Position numbers and translations under genes: made by a program. A DNA stretch of 64,000 nucleotides from Chalara sp. BL73 (taxonomy: Eukaryota > Ascomycota > Leotiomycetes > Helotiales). Of this stretch, positions 20,321 to 32,184 are shown one piece after another. Below the pieces are notes generated by a model. That model saw nothing but the letters and a program-made list of their open reading frames with translations. It ran no database searches and had not been told where the DNA came from. Location of the stretch: NCBI GenBank assembly GCA_918026815.1, contig CAKJVC010000030.1:1364001-1428000 (forward strand). Direction: 5' to 3'. Within the stretch, counting starts at the first letter, position 1; each line of letters begins with the position of its first letter.

Positions 20321-21160
20321 AAAGTAGCTAGATTAGTTATTTTTGCTTTTGATCTAGGCTGAACTAAAGTCTATTCCTGAGGTTTGGCTGTGGGCATATT
20401 GCTCGTCGTAGCTATAGACGCGTACGACGGTGTCGATTTGGATGTTGTAGCTGTAGGTGCTATAGCTGTATCTGTAGCAATAGGCACTTTAGCTAGTGCT
20501 TTGGCTTTCGTCTCAATTTGACGCGTAGCCGATTCCAAATTGGCGATTTGTGATGTGATAATTGTAGAGGCTGTACGCAATTTGCCTTCTTGCTCCGTAT
20601 ATTCTCTGAAAATCTCTAGCAAATCCAATAGCTTTGATTGCTCGTCACGTGATTGCGTAGCTAAGCTAACTTTGATCAATAGATCTCTAGCTTGCAAAAC
20701 TAGCTCGCGAGCGGCTGTTGTTGTTGTTGTTGTTCCGACGCGTAGTTTTTTCGCGTTGTCGGGAACGGGAAAACTATGGCCCGTACGCTTCCTATTTAGG
20801 TTGCGGCTCAAGCGGTGAGGCGCGGCAGAAAAATTTTCAGTCGAAAAAGGGTTGCTCAACGGATCAGAGCTTAACGAAAGCTCTATTGCTGGCGCGAACG
20901 AGCTAGTAGCTAGTCTATTCGGTAGTTCTAGGCTAGTTGATTCGATAGGCATGTCGATTATATAGACAGCGTTACTAGATAGTGGGCTAGAGCCTGGAGA
21001 GCTTTGAAAAAGATCCGACGCGTTGTTTATTGTTTACGCTTTTGTATAGCGACCACTATACTTGTTGCTGACCTGTAGCAAAAAGAATAGACTAGCCGGC
21101 TAGTTTATCAAGTTTTGCAAGTGTCAATTGAAGGAATAAGAGTGGTTGCTTTAATAGTAT
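20321..21160 (-). mobile_element. LINE copy G, ORF1 fragment of a divergent subfamily
   Basis: This is the outermost LINE relic, on the minus strand, holding a leader (about 21040-21160) and the ORF1 N-terminal half. It shares ARELVLQARDLLI, SRDEQSKLLDLLEIFREYTEQ and STPSYASIATTSN with the other copies but differs strongly in the first 80 residues (SLELPNRLATSSFAPAIE, HRLSRNLNRKRTGHSFPV). Its leader is also diverged. LINE F interrupts it at about 20320. The left end of the gene-rich region follows it. Confidence 0.78.
20371..20952 (-). pseudogene. LINE G ORF1 fragment
   Basis: About 193 codons are open without a stop up to the F junction. The start lies farther upstream (near 21020) but I could not place it. 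It shows the same conserved helical block as the other ORF1 copies. It is a partial retroelement protein without host function that I can see. Confidence 0.72.
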
Positions 21161-21525
21161 TAAATTATGTGAGAGCTTATAAGTAACCATACGGTGTATA
21201 GAACTTATACTACTGGCTAAAGTAACGGCTCTTATCTGGTCAGGCATACTTATACTTAAAATAAATGGTCTGTCTATATACAAAGCTTAACATACGGATT
21301 TACAGATATCTGCCAGCGCTTTCACCTACAGGGTGTTATCCCTTTTAGCTCCGTGTCTGTCTCCTAAGCTCTTGCGCTCCACAAAGACACAACATCCCTT
21401 CAAACTTCATCTATTACCCAAAAACCAAGAATGTATTGGACCGATCTTGTGCCATATAGTATGTAGGAATTTCCACCTCCAACCTCAAATAACAGACGTC
21501 CCGAGCGTTTACCCTCTGTCCGAAG
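21161..21525. other. Border between repeat island and genes
   Basis: No gene or repeat is recognisable here. The sequence changes from AT-rich repeat DNA to normal composition. It holds the 3' flank of coq10. Confidence 0.5.
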
Positions 21526-22275
21526 CTACACTTGTTTATTTTCTGCAGATTCGTGGCCATAATGTAGTTCATTGTTATCCGTGCTTAATTTTGAGCTGCC
21601 TAGTCGTCGCGTTGCTTCGGCCTCGAATGCCTCGACCATAATCCCAGCTACCTTAGGCGTCACCGCCTTACTCAGGACCGCATATATTGGATTCGCAAAC
21701 TGAAACTCGATCGTCAGATGGACCTCTGTGTCATTGCAAGCAGGAAACTCCGTTTTATCTGATTGTGATGGGCTAGAAGGTGGTTTGTAGGGGAAAGGTA
21801 AGACCTTCCATTTTGTGCTTAGTGATTTGAAGACACTGTTCGATATCGGACGTGCACCTGGTGTTGCGCTGTGATGTATGATATCGGGTCTGAGAAGACT
21901 TGTTGATGCCTCTCCACTGAGAGCCTCAATTATAGAACCAGGTATACAGAATAATCTGCTGGTGAAAGTCTCTTCATAGCCGCCCCAGCCCACCTTCAAG
22001 TCTGCTTCAGCGGGCCAGCATTTGCCGTTCTGGTCCGGCGTAGACCATTTTGTGACCTTGGAAGCGAGGCAGTACGGGACAAAGTTGGAATATTTGTCGA
22101 TATCAGTAATGAGCGTATACAGACTGGAAGCCTTATATGGCAGAATTCGGGTTGCGTGAAGGGTTTGCAATTCCGTTCCTGGCAGAGTGACAAAGCTGCG
22201 CCGAGCTGAGCATATGCGTGAATGTAGTGTCAACGGACGAGATCGGAGAGCTTTGGTCGACATATTATAATGCAT
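21526..22275 (-). CDS. coq10: Coenzyme Q-binding protein Coq10, mitochondrial
   Basis: This single-exon gene encodes 249 residues, starting at ATG 22275. Coq10 is a START-fold lipid-binding protein of the inner mitochondrial membrane that binds ubiquinone and supports its delivery and synthesis. The first 40 residues are Arg/Ser-rich with few acids, as in a mitochondrial targeting peptide. The core follows: Leu-Tyr-x-Leu-Ile-Thr-Asp-x-Asp-x-Tyr then SNFVPYC (the family FVPWC block), an ADLKVGWGGYEETFTS strand, and the C-terminal helix AVTPKVAGIMVEAFEAEA. Residues 130-175 form a longer linker than in yeast, with SSPSQSDK. It is divergently arranged with the methyltransferase gene, 524 bp away. 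Confidence 0.88.
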   Translation of the reverse strand: MHYNMSTKALRSRPLTLHSRICSARRSFVTLPGTELQTLHATRILPYKASSLYTLITDIDKYSNFVPYCLASKVTKWSTPDQNGKCWPAEADLKVGWGGYEETFTSRLFCIPGSIIEALSGEASTSLLRPDIIHHSATPGARPISNSVFKSLSTKWKVLPFPYKPPSSPSQSDKTEFPACNDTEVHLTIEFQFANPIYAVLSKAVTPKVAGIMVEAFEAEATRRLGSSKLSTDNNELHYGHESAENKQV

Positions 22276-22799
22276 TTCAAATGAACTGATGCTATGCCGC
22301 CAGGAACCAGGAGCTATGTTTGATTTTTACAAGAGACACGGAACGAGACAAAGAAGATGAAGGAGTTTGCAAGCACAACATGGAGAAACATGCAAAAGAG
22401 GGAAATAAATGAAATGCAGCGAGCAATGGTAGAGTCATGGATCAATAATTGCTATTGTTCATCACCAGAGTACACTATCCTAAATACTTACAGCCTGGAT
22501 AACAAGGCTGTGTTATCGGGATAGTTTTACACCTTCATATTAATGTGTAAAGACCTGACCTTTACCTTACACAGCCTAGCCTAGCCTTGCTTAAGTACCT
22601 TAGCCGAACCCTCTAGAACACAATTGGAGGAAAACGAGCTCTAGCCACTCCATCTCTCCAAATAATTTTTTCTCTGCTAACTTTACTGATTCCCACCAAA
22701 AAACCCTCAATATCTTTTGTCATCAACTGGAGATCTTCACTCTCCTCCTACCCGTCATCCGTTCTGCGAGCATGATCTTACCCACTCTCCAGACCTCAT
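22276..22799. promoter_or_regulatory. Divergent promoter region coq10 / trm140
   Basis: 524 bp separate the two start codons. Short CT-rich stretches lie near 22640-22760, but I see no well-defined operator or TATA box. Confidence 0.4.
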
Positions 22800-24085
22800 A
22801 TGAAGGATCCTTTCGTGACCCTAATCCCTTCATCAAGCATGGAGTCAGATGAAGTGCAGGTGGATCTCGTTGGCAGCCTTGATCCTGATCTCCTCCCAGC
22901 AAACCCGCCCCCTTCAAGCGCCCACCGTCGCGCTCAAGAATCTCAGAGCGATCAGAAGCAGACAGATCCGTTTCAATTTGGCTCCCGGTTTTTGAGCGAA
23001 TATGACAACGTTTTTGAATTCAATGCTTGGGATCATGTTGAGACTGATGATAATTACAAAGAGTATGCAGAGCTCCAGTATGCTAAGCAGCGTGAAGCAC
23101 CAGTGTCGGATTTTGATAAACGTGGGTGCTTCTCTTCCTTGCGCCTCTTCTGTAAACAATTTGCAACATGATGATCCAAAAGTAATGCATAGTTCATCTG
23201 AGGTAAAAGAACCAGTGAATGAAGCAAATCAGCAAACGTCTTTCGCTCCTATCTGAATTCCACAGCTAGCTGAATATACCCACCACTCTCCTCAAGTACC
23301 AGTATGCTAACATTTATGAAGACAGGTTCAATTCTGATCCAGTGAAATGGTGGAATAACTTTTACAAGAACAACACGGCGAACTTCTTCAAGGACCGAAA
23401 ATGGTTACAGCAGGAATTTCCGATATTAACGCAGATTACCTCAGCGTCTGCACCTCCTACCACCATCCTTGAGGTTGGTGCAGGTGCTGGCAATACCGCT
23501 TTTCCAATCCTTAAACAAAACCAGAACAAATTCTTCAAGATACATGCTTGCGATTTCTCAAAGAGAGCCGTAGAAGTCATCAGAGAGAACGAGGCTTATG
23601 ACCACGGCCAACATATCCAAGCCGACGTTTGGGATGTTGCTGGCCAAGATTTACCCCCTGGGTTGGCGGAGGGTACTGTCGATGTCGTATTGATGATTTT
23701 CATATTTTCAGCACTATCACCGAGCCAATGGAGACAATCAGTCAGCAACGTTTACAAAGTTCTAAAGCCAGGCGGCGAAGTCCTTTTCCGAGATTATGGC
23801 AGGGGTGATCTGGCCCAAGTCCGATTCAAGAAAGGTCGGTATCTTGAAGAGAATTTCTATATCCGAGGGGATGGGACGCGAGTGTACTTCTTTGAGAAGG
23901 ATGAACTCGTCAAGATCTGGGCAGGAACAGGTGCTGGATCTCCTGGAGATGAACAAGTTATTGGTACAGGATTTCAAGTTATCGACTTAGGAGTTGATAG
24001 GAGGTTATTAGTCAATAGGGCTAAACAGCTGAAGATGTATCGTTGCTGGATGCAAGGTCGATTCCGAAAACCCGCTGAAAATTAA
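22800..24085 (+). CDS. trm140: tRNA (cytidine-32 N3) methyltransferase, Trm140/METTL2 type
   Basis: Two exons, 22800-23121 and 23323-24085 minus one base at the join: the acceptor AG is at 23320-23321 and exon 2 starts at 23322. This gives 361 residues. The 200-bp intron has the branch site CTAAC at 23307-23311. The join yields SDFDKHRFNSDPVKWWNNFY, the family's conserved entry block. The exon 1 block FGSRFLSEYDNVFEFNAWDHVE is typical of Trm140/METTL2. SAM motif I is LEVGAGAGNTAFP, then CDFSKRAVEVI, VDVVLMIFIFSAL and VLKPGGEVLFRDYGRGDLAQVRF. The enzyme makes m3C in the anticodon loop of tRNAs. It lacks the actin-binding N-terminus of yeast Abp140. METTL6-type paralogues are the main alternative. 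Confidence 0.88.
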
Positions 24086-25705
24086 ATAACCTTTTCCCAT
24101 TCTATCGCAATGCACCGCATTGACTCGGCGCTTGAGCAAGCAACCTGCTTTATTCTTTTACAGGAGGATACGTCACACTATCATAATGAATCGGCCAACT
24201 AAGAAAGCCTTGGCTGTCCTTGGAACAAATTATGCCACATTGTGTCTTCCTGCACTGTGACGGTTCTTTTCATTGCCACTACTAAAACATGTAAGCTTTC
24301 GCCTCGCTCATCTGCTGCTTATTGAAGTCTCATCTCGAATACCATTCGCATGCATGTTGGCGAAGCAATGAAAACAATCAGAATACGACTTGCCATGTAA
24401 CTTCTTGTCAGACAATAAGCCGTTAATTGTCGAGTTTTGTGGTAGTCGGGGTATGCTACAGTCGCGCTGTTGGTAAATCAGTCTTTCTATAGCTACAACG
24501 TGGCCTAAAATATTAGTAGTCAGTATGTAAGCATTGAAGGCCTCAGAAATACTTGAGATCAGCTATAATATATTGCTCTAACAAAAGTGTAACATGAGCA
24601 CCCTTTACTAAACATGAAGGCCTCGGGTGCAATTATGCCTTGGATTTTTGCATTCAGCGCACTTGTGCCCAATTCCTCATTCTATTTTTGGGCCCGTTTA
24701 ATCTAAATTGGCAGCAAGGCAGGTTCTCTCTCCAGCATCTTGAAGGAATTGCATTAGCTGCCATGCTTGACACGGCTGCTCCAGATAACTGATATCTACG
24801 AGCCCTGGCTAATATCAAAACTCTATGAGAGTATGAGTTGGTCATGGAGGAATCCGTGATGTTAAGGGGTGTTTCTTTTTCCATCCGTCAAATCTGCTAG
24901 CTGTTTCTCTAAGCTTTGCACTTCAGCTATTCATAGGTTAGAACCGAACAGCAGCACACCGTGGGGCCTTAGCGGACTCGAATACCTGATTTTTCCAATT
25001 TAATCTCCTCCTTCTCTAGGTAAACCCAGCTCCAATATACCAATTGATAGGTGAAGGTTGCCATGAGCAATACCTTGGCGATAGGCCGTGTGAAAGTCTT
25101 GTAGAAGCCGACCTGTTTGGATTAGCCAATAACGTCCTACGCATATCTTATTAAACACATACATGAGGAGAGACCGGCTTAGATGAGGAGGTAGGTGGTT
25201 GTGTCGAGTTCCACCGAATCTGTCTGGTAAATGTTGAGCTCTGGGACCAAACCGCAAGCTTTGTATATGCGACTTTGCTGAGCATGCTTGATTTGGTATA
25301 TATACACACGGTTATGGTGTCAAATAATGAGTGTCTATTAGAGTCAGGTATTGCTGGCGCGGCTGTTAGAGTGGTTAGTGAAAGCAAATATAGAAAGCTG
25401 GTACTGGAGTCGTACTTCGAGGTATTGAGTATACCTTAGCGGCCGCATGTCTACCGAAAATGCCCCACTTTGTACCCCTACCCCTACCCTAGTATGCAGA
25501 CCAGAACTACTCACACCTAGGTATTTCGGTGTTAGGTAAGGTCGTGTTGGGACACATTTCAACTCGACGAAAAACATCTTGCACGCACGCTTTCCACCTG
25601 AATTCCTATGCTGTTCCTGGGCATCGTTACTAATCAAAGCCCAAAGATAGAACGTTAGCAAGCCATACAAAAAGTATCAGATTTTGCACGCTCAAATCCA
25701 TCACC
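24086..25705. other. 1.6-kb gap with no gene recognised
   Basis: Only short frames occur on either strand, none with family resemblance. The right end must hold the ysy6 promoter. An ACCCCTACCCCTACCC-like run lies at about 25475-25495. No tRNA fold was found by eye. Confidence 0.45.
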
Positions 25706-26032
25706 ATGGTAAGCACAGTCAAACTGTACATATATCTATTGTAGAGACTCATTCGATGATTAGGCACAAACTCCACAACAACGCAAGGCAAACGCCAAGT
25801 TCAGCAAGGATATCGAGAAGAAGATGGGAAAGCCGGCCCAGGAAGTGAAGAAGAAGCAGGATTTTAAGAGCCCAGTCTCGAAGTTCTGGTTGGGTATGTG
25901 CTCAAAATCAGAAGAAAGGCGCAAGAGTCTAGACTAATCTACCTTACTAACGGGTATACTTTCGCAGGTCTTCTGGCGTTTGTGGTATTTGGCGGCTTGA
26001 TCTTCGAGCTTCTCAGTCGTTTTTTTCTGTGA
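25706..26032 (+). CDS. ysy6: Stress-associated ER protein Ysy6/RAMP4 (SERP1 family)
   Basis: Three exons: 25706-25708 (the ATG alone), 25764-25893 and 25968-26032, for 65 residues. The protein starts MAQTPQQRKANAKFSKD, continues with a basic stretch (IEKKMGKPAQEVKKK) and ends with one tail-anchor membrane helix, FWLGLLAFVVFGGLIFELLSRFFL. This is the RAMP4/SERP1 layout: a small tail-anchored ER protein at the Sec61 translocon that stabilises new membrane proteins under stress. Intron 1 (55 bp) starts GTAAGC directly after the ATG. Intron 2 (74 bp) has GTATGT, a TTACTAAC branch site and GCAG. The gene is too split for a simple ORF scan to show. Confidence 0.9.
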
Positions 26033-26263
26033 GATGAAGGGAAGAGAAACATGAGTCGTAGAGCTGAATGCGCCTGGGGGTTGGAACGGAAAAGCGTATC
26101 AAATCTTGAGCCGCACTATAACTTTTATAGAGAGGAGCATTGCCGGAGCAAAGGAATGATGGGAAACATCATAGGTCTCACGTCTAACAGACAAATACAA
26201 AGGGAGAATGGATACCGGCCACTTCAAGAATATTTGGTAAATTTCTTCCTCAAAACAATAAGA

Positions 26264-28472
26264 CTACGACCCAAGTCCACGTCGCTTGCTGCCTCCATCA
26301 TGCTTCAATTTGATGCCTGCCTCGTATTGGCGTTCGAGGTCGCTTTGAACTTTGAGGATGTCGATATCTTTCTTGCTTGATTTATGCTTCTTGGACGAAT
26401 CGTCGCCGGTCTTCCTAGCTCCAAGCAATCGAAGGAATTTAGCTTTCCTAGCCTCGTCGCCAATCAGAGCGTGCGTATTCCATTGCTCTCCAACAGTATT
26501 GTGACTAATACTGGCTGACCCTTGCATTTCAAGTGTTGATTTCTTTTTGAACATTTTCTGTTCCAGTTCCGCATTATCAGGAGTTTCAGAATACATAGGC
26601 TTTCGGATTTTAGCTTTCTTCTTACTCATTTTGTTCGCTGGCTCGATGTTCTCAGTGACCGCACTGCGCTCTTCGATCTGGGCCTTTTTAAGCCTCTTTT
26701 TCTCAGGCTCGACGCTGTCGAAAGCACTAGCAACTGTATAGTCCTTATCCATGGCATCATTCTTCTTCTGCTTCTTCTTCCTCGGCTCATTGGAACCCCC
26801 TGCAAGCACATCCGATTCCAAGTCTACCGCAATATCCTTCACAAGATCAGCGTCATCTCTGGCTCTTTTACGCATGTTAGAAGGCTTTGAGCCAACATAT
26901 TGCTTTTCGGCCTTCGCTGCCAACTTCTCTTTGCGTTTTTGCTCCCGAACAACCCTTTGCTGTTCCTTCTTCACTCGGTTCTCGATATAGTTAGGGTCGA
27001 GCAATTCTCGAAGGATTTCTTGTTTTGACTTGCTCGAACCAGTCTTGCCATTTGCTCTTTCAGCACTTGCAGGCTCGACCCTTACAAGCCTTATCTTCTT
27101 GGTTGGGAGTTCTACAGTGCTAATTTCATCTGACCGTTTCTGTTTCTTGGTTCTCCGCTGGTCTAAATCCTCACTATCACTTCCTGAACTAGAATCGGGT
27201 TCAGACTGTGGTGGAGAACTTGATCCAGACTTTAGTTCAGAATCCGAATCCGAGTGTGAGTTGGAGCTTGACTTAGAGATCGAATCCGGGCTGGAGCCTG
27301 AATCGGAGTGTGAACTTTCATCTGCGAGCTTCTTCCTCTCCTCCTCACCAAGCACCCTTCTCTTTGCTTCCTCTGGGTCAAATAGAACACCTTTACTTGC
27401 CGCTTCTTTTCTCAAGGCTTTCATGGCTTTGTTGAAGCGTTTTTGTACTTGTTGTTCGTCTCTCAAAGCCTTTCTCTCTCGTTCTTTTCTTTTTTTAGCG
27501 TCATAGAGTCTCTTCTGAATCTCTTCGTCTGTGATATCCCAGAGTGCAATGAAATTCTCCTCTCCTTTTGGTAAGAAATAACTTTCAGGAAGAAATGGCT
27601 TGGACGGAGCAATGCGAGGGTTCAAGAGTTCCTGCTTCTTCCTTTGTCTATTGCTGATTCGAGGATGATGTGCAGGATTCGCCATACTTTTGAGGGATTC
27701 GATAAGATCTTGCCTTTGTGGGTTTACACCTTCAAGGGTAGTAGATGTCGTAGTGGACGTCAAGGGAAGGTTGCCCTGTTTAATTGCTTTCCCAGCCAAT
27801 TCTGCCGCGGCTTTCCGCTCTTCTCTCGCTTTGCGCTCGGCTGCTCTTTGCGCTTTGAGCTCAGCAATCCTCTGGAGCGCTCCCACACTCTTCACCTGTC
27901 CATCCGGCATAATGGTGACTTCTCCAACATTGAAGAGTTTGCCGGACAGATCGTGCTTGCCAGCCAGATTCTCAGCTTGTCGAACGGCGGCATGTCGAAT
28001 CTTGTTGCGCTCTATTTCAACATCCCGCAGCTTGTTCCGTTCTCGATTCTTGACGTATTTTTCGTTGTTGCGAGTCTAGAGAATAATAAGTAAGATGTAG
28101 GCTGCAACGGGCGTGGAGAAAAGTTCACTAAGCGCCGGTGCATGACGGCATTCTCTTTCCTTTGCTTTTTTGCGTCAGACTTTATCTTTTTCTTCTCCTT
28201 CTTCAGCGACAGGCGATTCTCGCGCGCAATTCTCTGCCTCTCCTCTGTAGTAGTCCAAGGGTTAGAGCCCAGAATGTCAAAGGTAACCAAATAAAGCTCA
28301 TGTTGCGGATACTCCATTTACCTTTTGTCTGATCAGCAACTGGTGCAGATCGCTCAAAACCCCTGCGCCTATCACTGGATGGGTTAACCTTTCGGTCACC
28401 CAAGGGTATGAAGTTGGTAGATTCCATTGCCCTGCTGTCGAGTATTCTAGACAAGGTAGGAGAACGGGTCAT
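26264..28472 (-). CDS. Uncharacterised Lys/Ser-rich protein, probably nuclear
   Basis: Exons 28472-28322, 28244-28129 and 28075-26264 give 692 residues. Introns of 77 and 53 bp have GTAAAT/CTACAG with a CTAAC branch site, and GTGAAC/CTCTAG. The N-terminus (MTRSPTLSRILDSRAMES) is followed by a basic helical part with RNNEKYVKNRERNKLRD and by GKLFNVGEVTIMPDGQVKSVGALQRIAELK. A segment around FIALWDITDEEIQKRLYDAKKRKER comes next. A Ser/Asp-rich acidic tract (about residues 340-400) leads to several Lys-rich nuclear-localisation-like clusters. The composition resembles nucleolar or ribosome-assembly proteins. I do not recognise the family. It is convergent with ysy6 and has the same orientation as apl5. 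Confidence 0.75.
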
Positions 28473-28949
28473 CTTTCTCAGAATTATTTTGCATTACTGA
28501 TAAGCAGAGGCGGCCGCATCATGTGAGGATAAGGGCAACACCTGCTTGGCAAAACTGGAGCTCACCTGAAGGTAGGCTGAGTTTAACTCCGCTAAGACTG
28601 ATCACGAATGAATATTGCAAAATACCAAAGACTTTACAGAGAACATAGTAGAGGTTCACTCAATCATTGGCCTGAAGCCGTCAGCCATGTTTCCGCCACT
28701 TACAACCATTATCACAGCCATATGCAAGTATTGCAAGGTAGATAGATTATCTGAATTGCATGACCGTAGGCTTGAGTCTACCCATTGATGCTTATACTGC
28801 CCACAAGGTGAAATCACCTCAAAGGCCCCCGGCGGTTTTGTGACTATGGTTTTAATCGCACTCATGTCCGATGCTTCGCGTGCTTCCAATGCTCCCATTC
28901 CGTTGGGCTGCCTCCCACTATGCTCCACTTGAATCAACCATTCTATAAC
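28473..28949. other. Gap between apl5 stop and the Lys/Ser-rich gene
   Basis: This region has to contain the 3' end of apl5 and the promoter of the downstream minus-strand gene. No other feature is visible. Confidence 0.4.
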
Positions 28950-31900
28950 TCAAAAGATTTCTTCCTCGATTTTAGGTTTCTTCTTTCTCTTCTTAGGCTC
29001 TATACCTTCCTTAGCAGCCTCGGCCGATGGCTGGCCCTCAGCGTCATGGACTTCTATAGGAGCTTTCACCGCTTTCTTCTTCTTTTTCACATTAACAACA
29101 CTGTTTCCATCGCTCTTCTTGGTCTTCTTTTTCTTTTTCCTTACTACTGTGCCTTCGACGCCATGAGCGGCCTGAATTCTTTCACTCGCTCTCTGCATTT
29201 CTAGCCGTAGTTTTTCGACTTCTTTCATGGCCGTGGCCATCTCAGCCTCCTCTCTTTGTTGATTCTCGAAATCTACTATACCCGCCCCGTTCTCCAGAGA
29301 GAAGGCACCAATATGGCTGGAGTCAACCTGCAGGAGAGATTGTTTGCCTCTACCAACTCGAGGCCGGTCGTTCTCAGTTTCGGAGCGCGGTGTTGCGGTG
29401 CCGCTGGCTGTCAAGGTCTCATCAGCGGCGACTTGTATTCTGTGGCGGGCGCTTGAGATAGTCGCTCTCTTCGGCGCAGTGTGGCTATCTGGGACCATAC
29501 TCTTTTCGAGGTCTAATTTCATGATAGGAATTGAATCGATATCCAAGGTCGTTCCGTTATTACTTTGCAGAATATTGTGCAGTGGTGTTGATCTGCCGGA
29601 TGTGTCGGTAGGAGCAATGTAGAATGGGTCGTCTTTATTTCTTTCAAGCCGCTCAGCTCGTCGTCGAGCAACTATATCAGGGTCAAGATAGCTCTCTTCA
29701 CCATCTTGATATGAATGCGCTGCTCCTTCTGGCGTTGGATGGAGGCGATTAATTGCGGGCTCAAGAATACTTTGCGCCGATGTTTCCGGATGATGATAGT
29801 ATGCCTGGAACTCATCTTCATCTGTTTCATCAAATGAGGATGATTCTACGGCTTGGAGCAGCCTGGAAAGGTTCGGACTGATAGGCTGGTCGAGATTCAG
29901 GGTTGAGGGAGCTGGGACATTTTTCTGCGCACCAACTGCCACTGAGTTCAGCTCAATGCCTGAGAATAAGGACGGCATGGCTTGTGTGAGGAGTAAAGGT
30001 GCATCTTGCTCAAGCTCTTCTATAGATGGCGCTTGTCCTACGACGGCTTCGGCAGCTACTTTGAGAAGCTCCAAGAACTCCACGGCTCTTTCTTGGACCT
30101 CTAGATCAGGATGCATCGCAAGAGGCTCTAGAGTGTGAATGACTCTGGCCATTAGCAGCGATGTCATTGTCTTTCGCTCCAATGTCCAGGGTGTTTGGTA
30201 ATCCCCTGCTATGTACGAAAATACTTTTGAGGTGGCATGAAGATATACCACTAATCTCTCTGCATTCACAAAGCCTTTACTTATATTTAAAAGGGCTGTG
30301 AGGGTTCCATCAGGGGATGCAAGTAAGGCTGCATACTCTCCAACCATCCATGATATCGGTTTCCAAACTCCACTTCCTGCTGTCAATTGTGTTGCATTGC
30401 CATTATACGTAGAAATCAGGATGGATTCTGCTGCCCTTGTTGCATGCGACCGCACGGCCTTCACCTTGACAGCAACGTTTCGAAGTTCAATACCAACTTT
30501 TTCGGATGTTCCAATGCTAGCCATGTTCCTTGAGGAGAGTTCCGACTCGTGCGAAATTGCTATAGTATTTAGAACTGGAGCAGTCCGAACAAGCTGAACC
30601 AATATATCAATGTACCATTCAAAATCGATGAGATTTCCATAGTTATTGCTTGAACACATCTCTAATATTCGATCGATGACATCAATCCTATACTCATCAG
30701 GGAGAAGGAGTTCTTGCGAAGACCCGTTACCGGAGTAGATTGCAGCTTCTGGAGAATCGTCGTCCGAATCTGCTGCTGGTTCTATTGGAGACGCTCGAAA
30801 ATCGAGGCCTTGAGCGGGTGCCGTGCCAGATGTCCGCAGTTGCCTCATCAGACTACTAACTATGGACATTAGGTTATCAGCACTAACCATGCCAACCACA
30901 AGATCCAGTGCCCTCAACCGTATAGAAATGTCGCCACTATCTATACAGTTCATGATGACGTCTTCTTGTTGAGCAACGAGGATTGGATGTGTTAGGACTA
31001 TTTTGTTAAAGGCAAGTAATGCGACATATTTCACTGTCGGTTGTCAGCGTTTAACCTTGAATCAAAGCAATAATCACTTTACAATTTGGATCCCCTTCCA
31101 GCATGATCATACCACGAAGTTTGCTAACGCATAGAGTAGCCACTTCTTCACTACCAGAGGCATCATCACTGTTGTTCAATATCCCACCTTGTATGATGCC
31201 ATTTATACATTCATACAGAAGTGACATTGCAGGGGTAGTTCGGATGATATTAGTGAGTGGTGGCAATAACTTACGGGCCAGTCGAGGTTCAAGGGGAGTC
31301 AGGGTAGCGAACTATTGGTATAGATGAGCGATAGTCCACAATATCTATATCGTGCTTACCAATTTGATCAACTTGATTGCCATCCAGTTATTCCCACTAT
31401 CAACTAAGAGTTCAAACAGTCTGGGAGCGAGAGGCAAGAAATCTTGAGGCCTCCTCCAGCCTAACTCGCAGACGACATTGACAGTAGCAGCAGTTACGCT
31501 AGGATCTTCACCCTCATCCATCAACCTTTCTTTGATCTTGGGCCATGCTGGTCTTAGTGTTTCAGGATAGACCAGAGCCAATCGGTACAGGGTTACAATT
31601 GTCTTCTTGCGGATTGTGGGGTGTGAATGCGTCAATCGCGGGAGTAGGTCGGGTAGCACAGAGAGAGCTAATGACGGCGTTATGATGTGTGGAAGTGTGA
31701 TGATAGGAAGTGCGATGGTGGTCGGGGATGTAGAGCTTAGGTCTTTCTTCAACAAGTTCGTGGCTAGCATTAAAACCTCTGTGTCTGGTCTAAAACTTTG
31801 GACGGCTCCAAGATACCCAACTCGTTTCTGGAGATACTTGGCAGAGGACATCACTTCAAGGACGTGGAAAGAAGCCCAAGACATGTCGTGACCAAACATT

Positions 31901-32184
31901 TCGAGATATATGAGCTTCAGCAACGCAGTAGCCTTGATATCTGCCTCTATACATTAGTACTTGCTACCCGGTAGACTCTCTCAGCATCGCTACTGACCCA
32001 TATCTTGACCCCGGATTTCTGCTCGACATTCTTTGAGGCTGTTTTGAATGTATTCCTTTTCATTACCCTTGTGATTCCGCAAGCCTCGAATGAGGTCGTA
32101 GAGAGATTTCTCGAACCTGTGACAGATTTAGCATGGTTCTCGTAAAGTGTAGTCGCTATGTGAAGCGTATCGGTTGGCATACAT
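28950..32184 (-). CDS. apl5: AP-3 adaptor complex delta subunit (Apl5)
   Basis: Five exons: 32184-32183, 32116-31998, 31946-31360, 31311-31083 and 31033-28950, encoding 1006 residues. The start codon is split: AT in exon 1 and G in exon 2. All four introns are 48-66 bp. The protein is the large delta subunit of AP-3, which makes clathrin-independent vesicles from Golgi/endosome to vacuole. The N-terminal adaptin trunk shows FEKSLYDLIRGLRNHKGNEKEYIQ, FGHDMSWASFHVLEVMSS, KRVGYLGAVQSF and, across the last join, GDPNLKYVALLAFNKIV. The C-terminal part is disordered and Lys-rich (KKKKKTKKSD, KKRKKKPK), as in other fungal delta subunits. It shares a promoter region with emc2. Confidence 0.92.
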
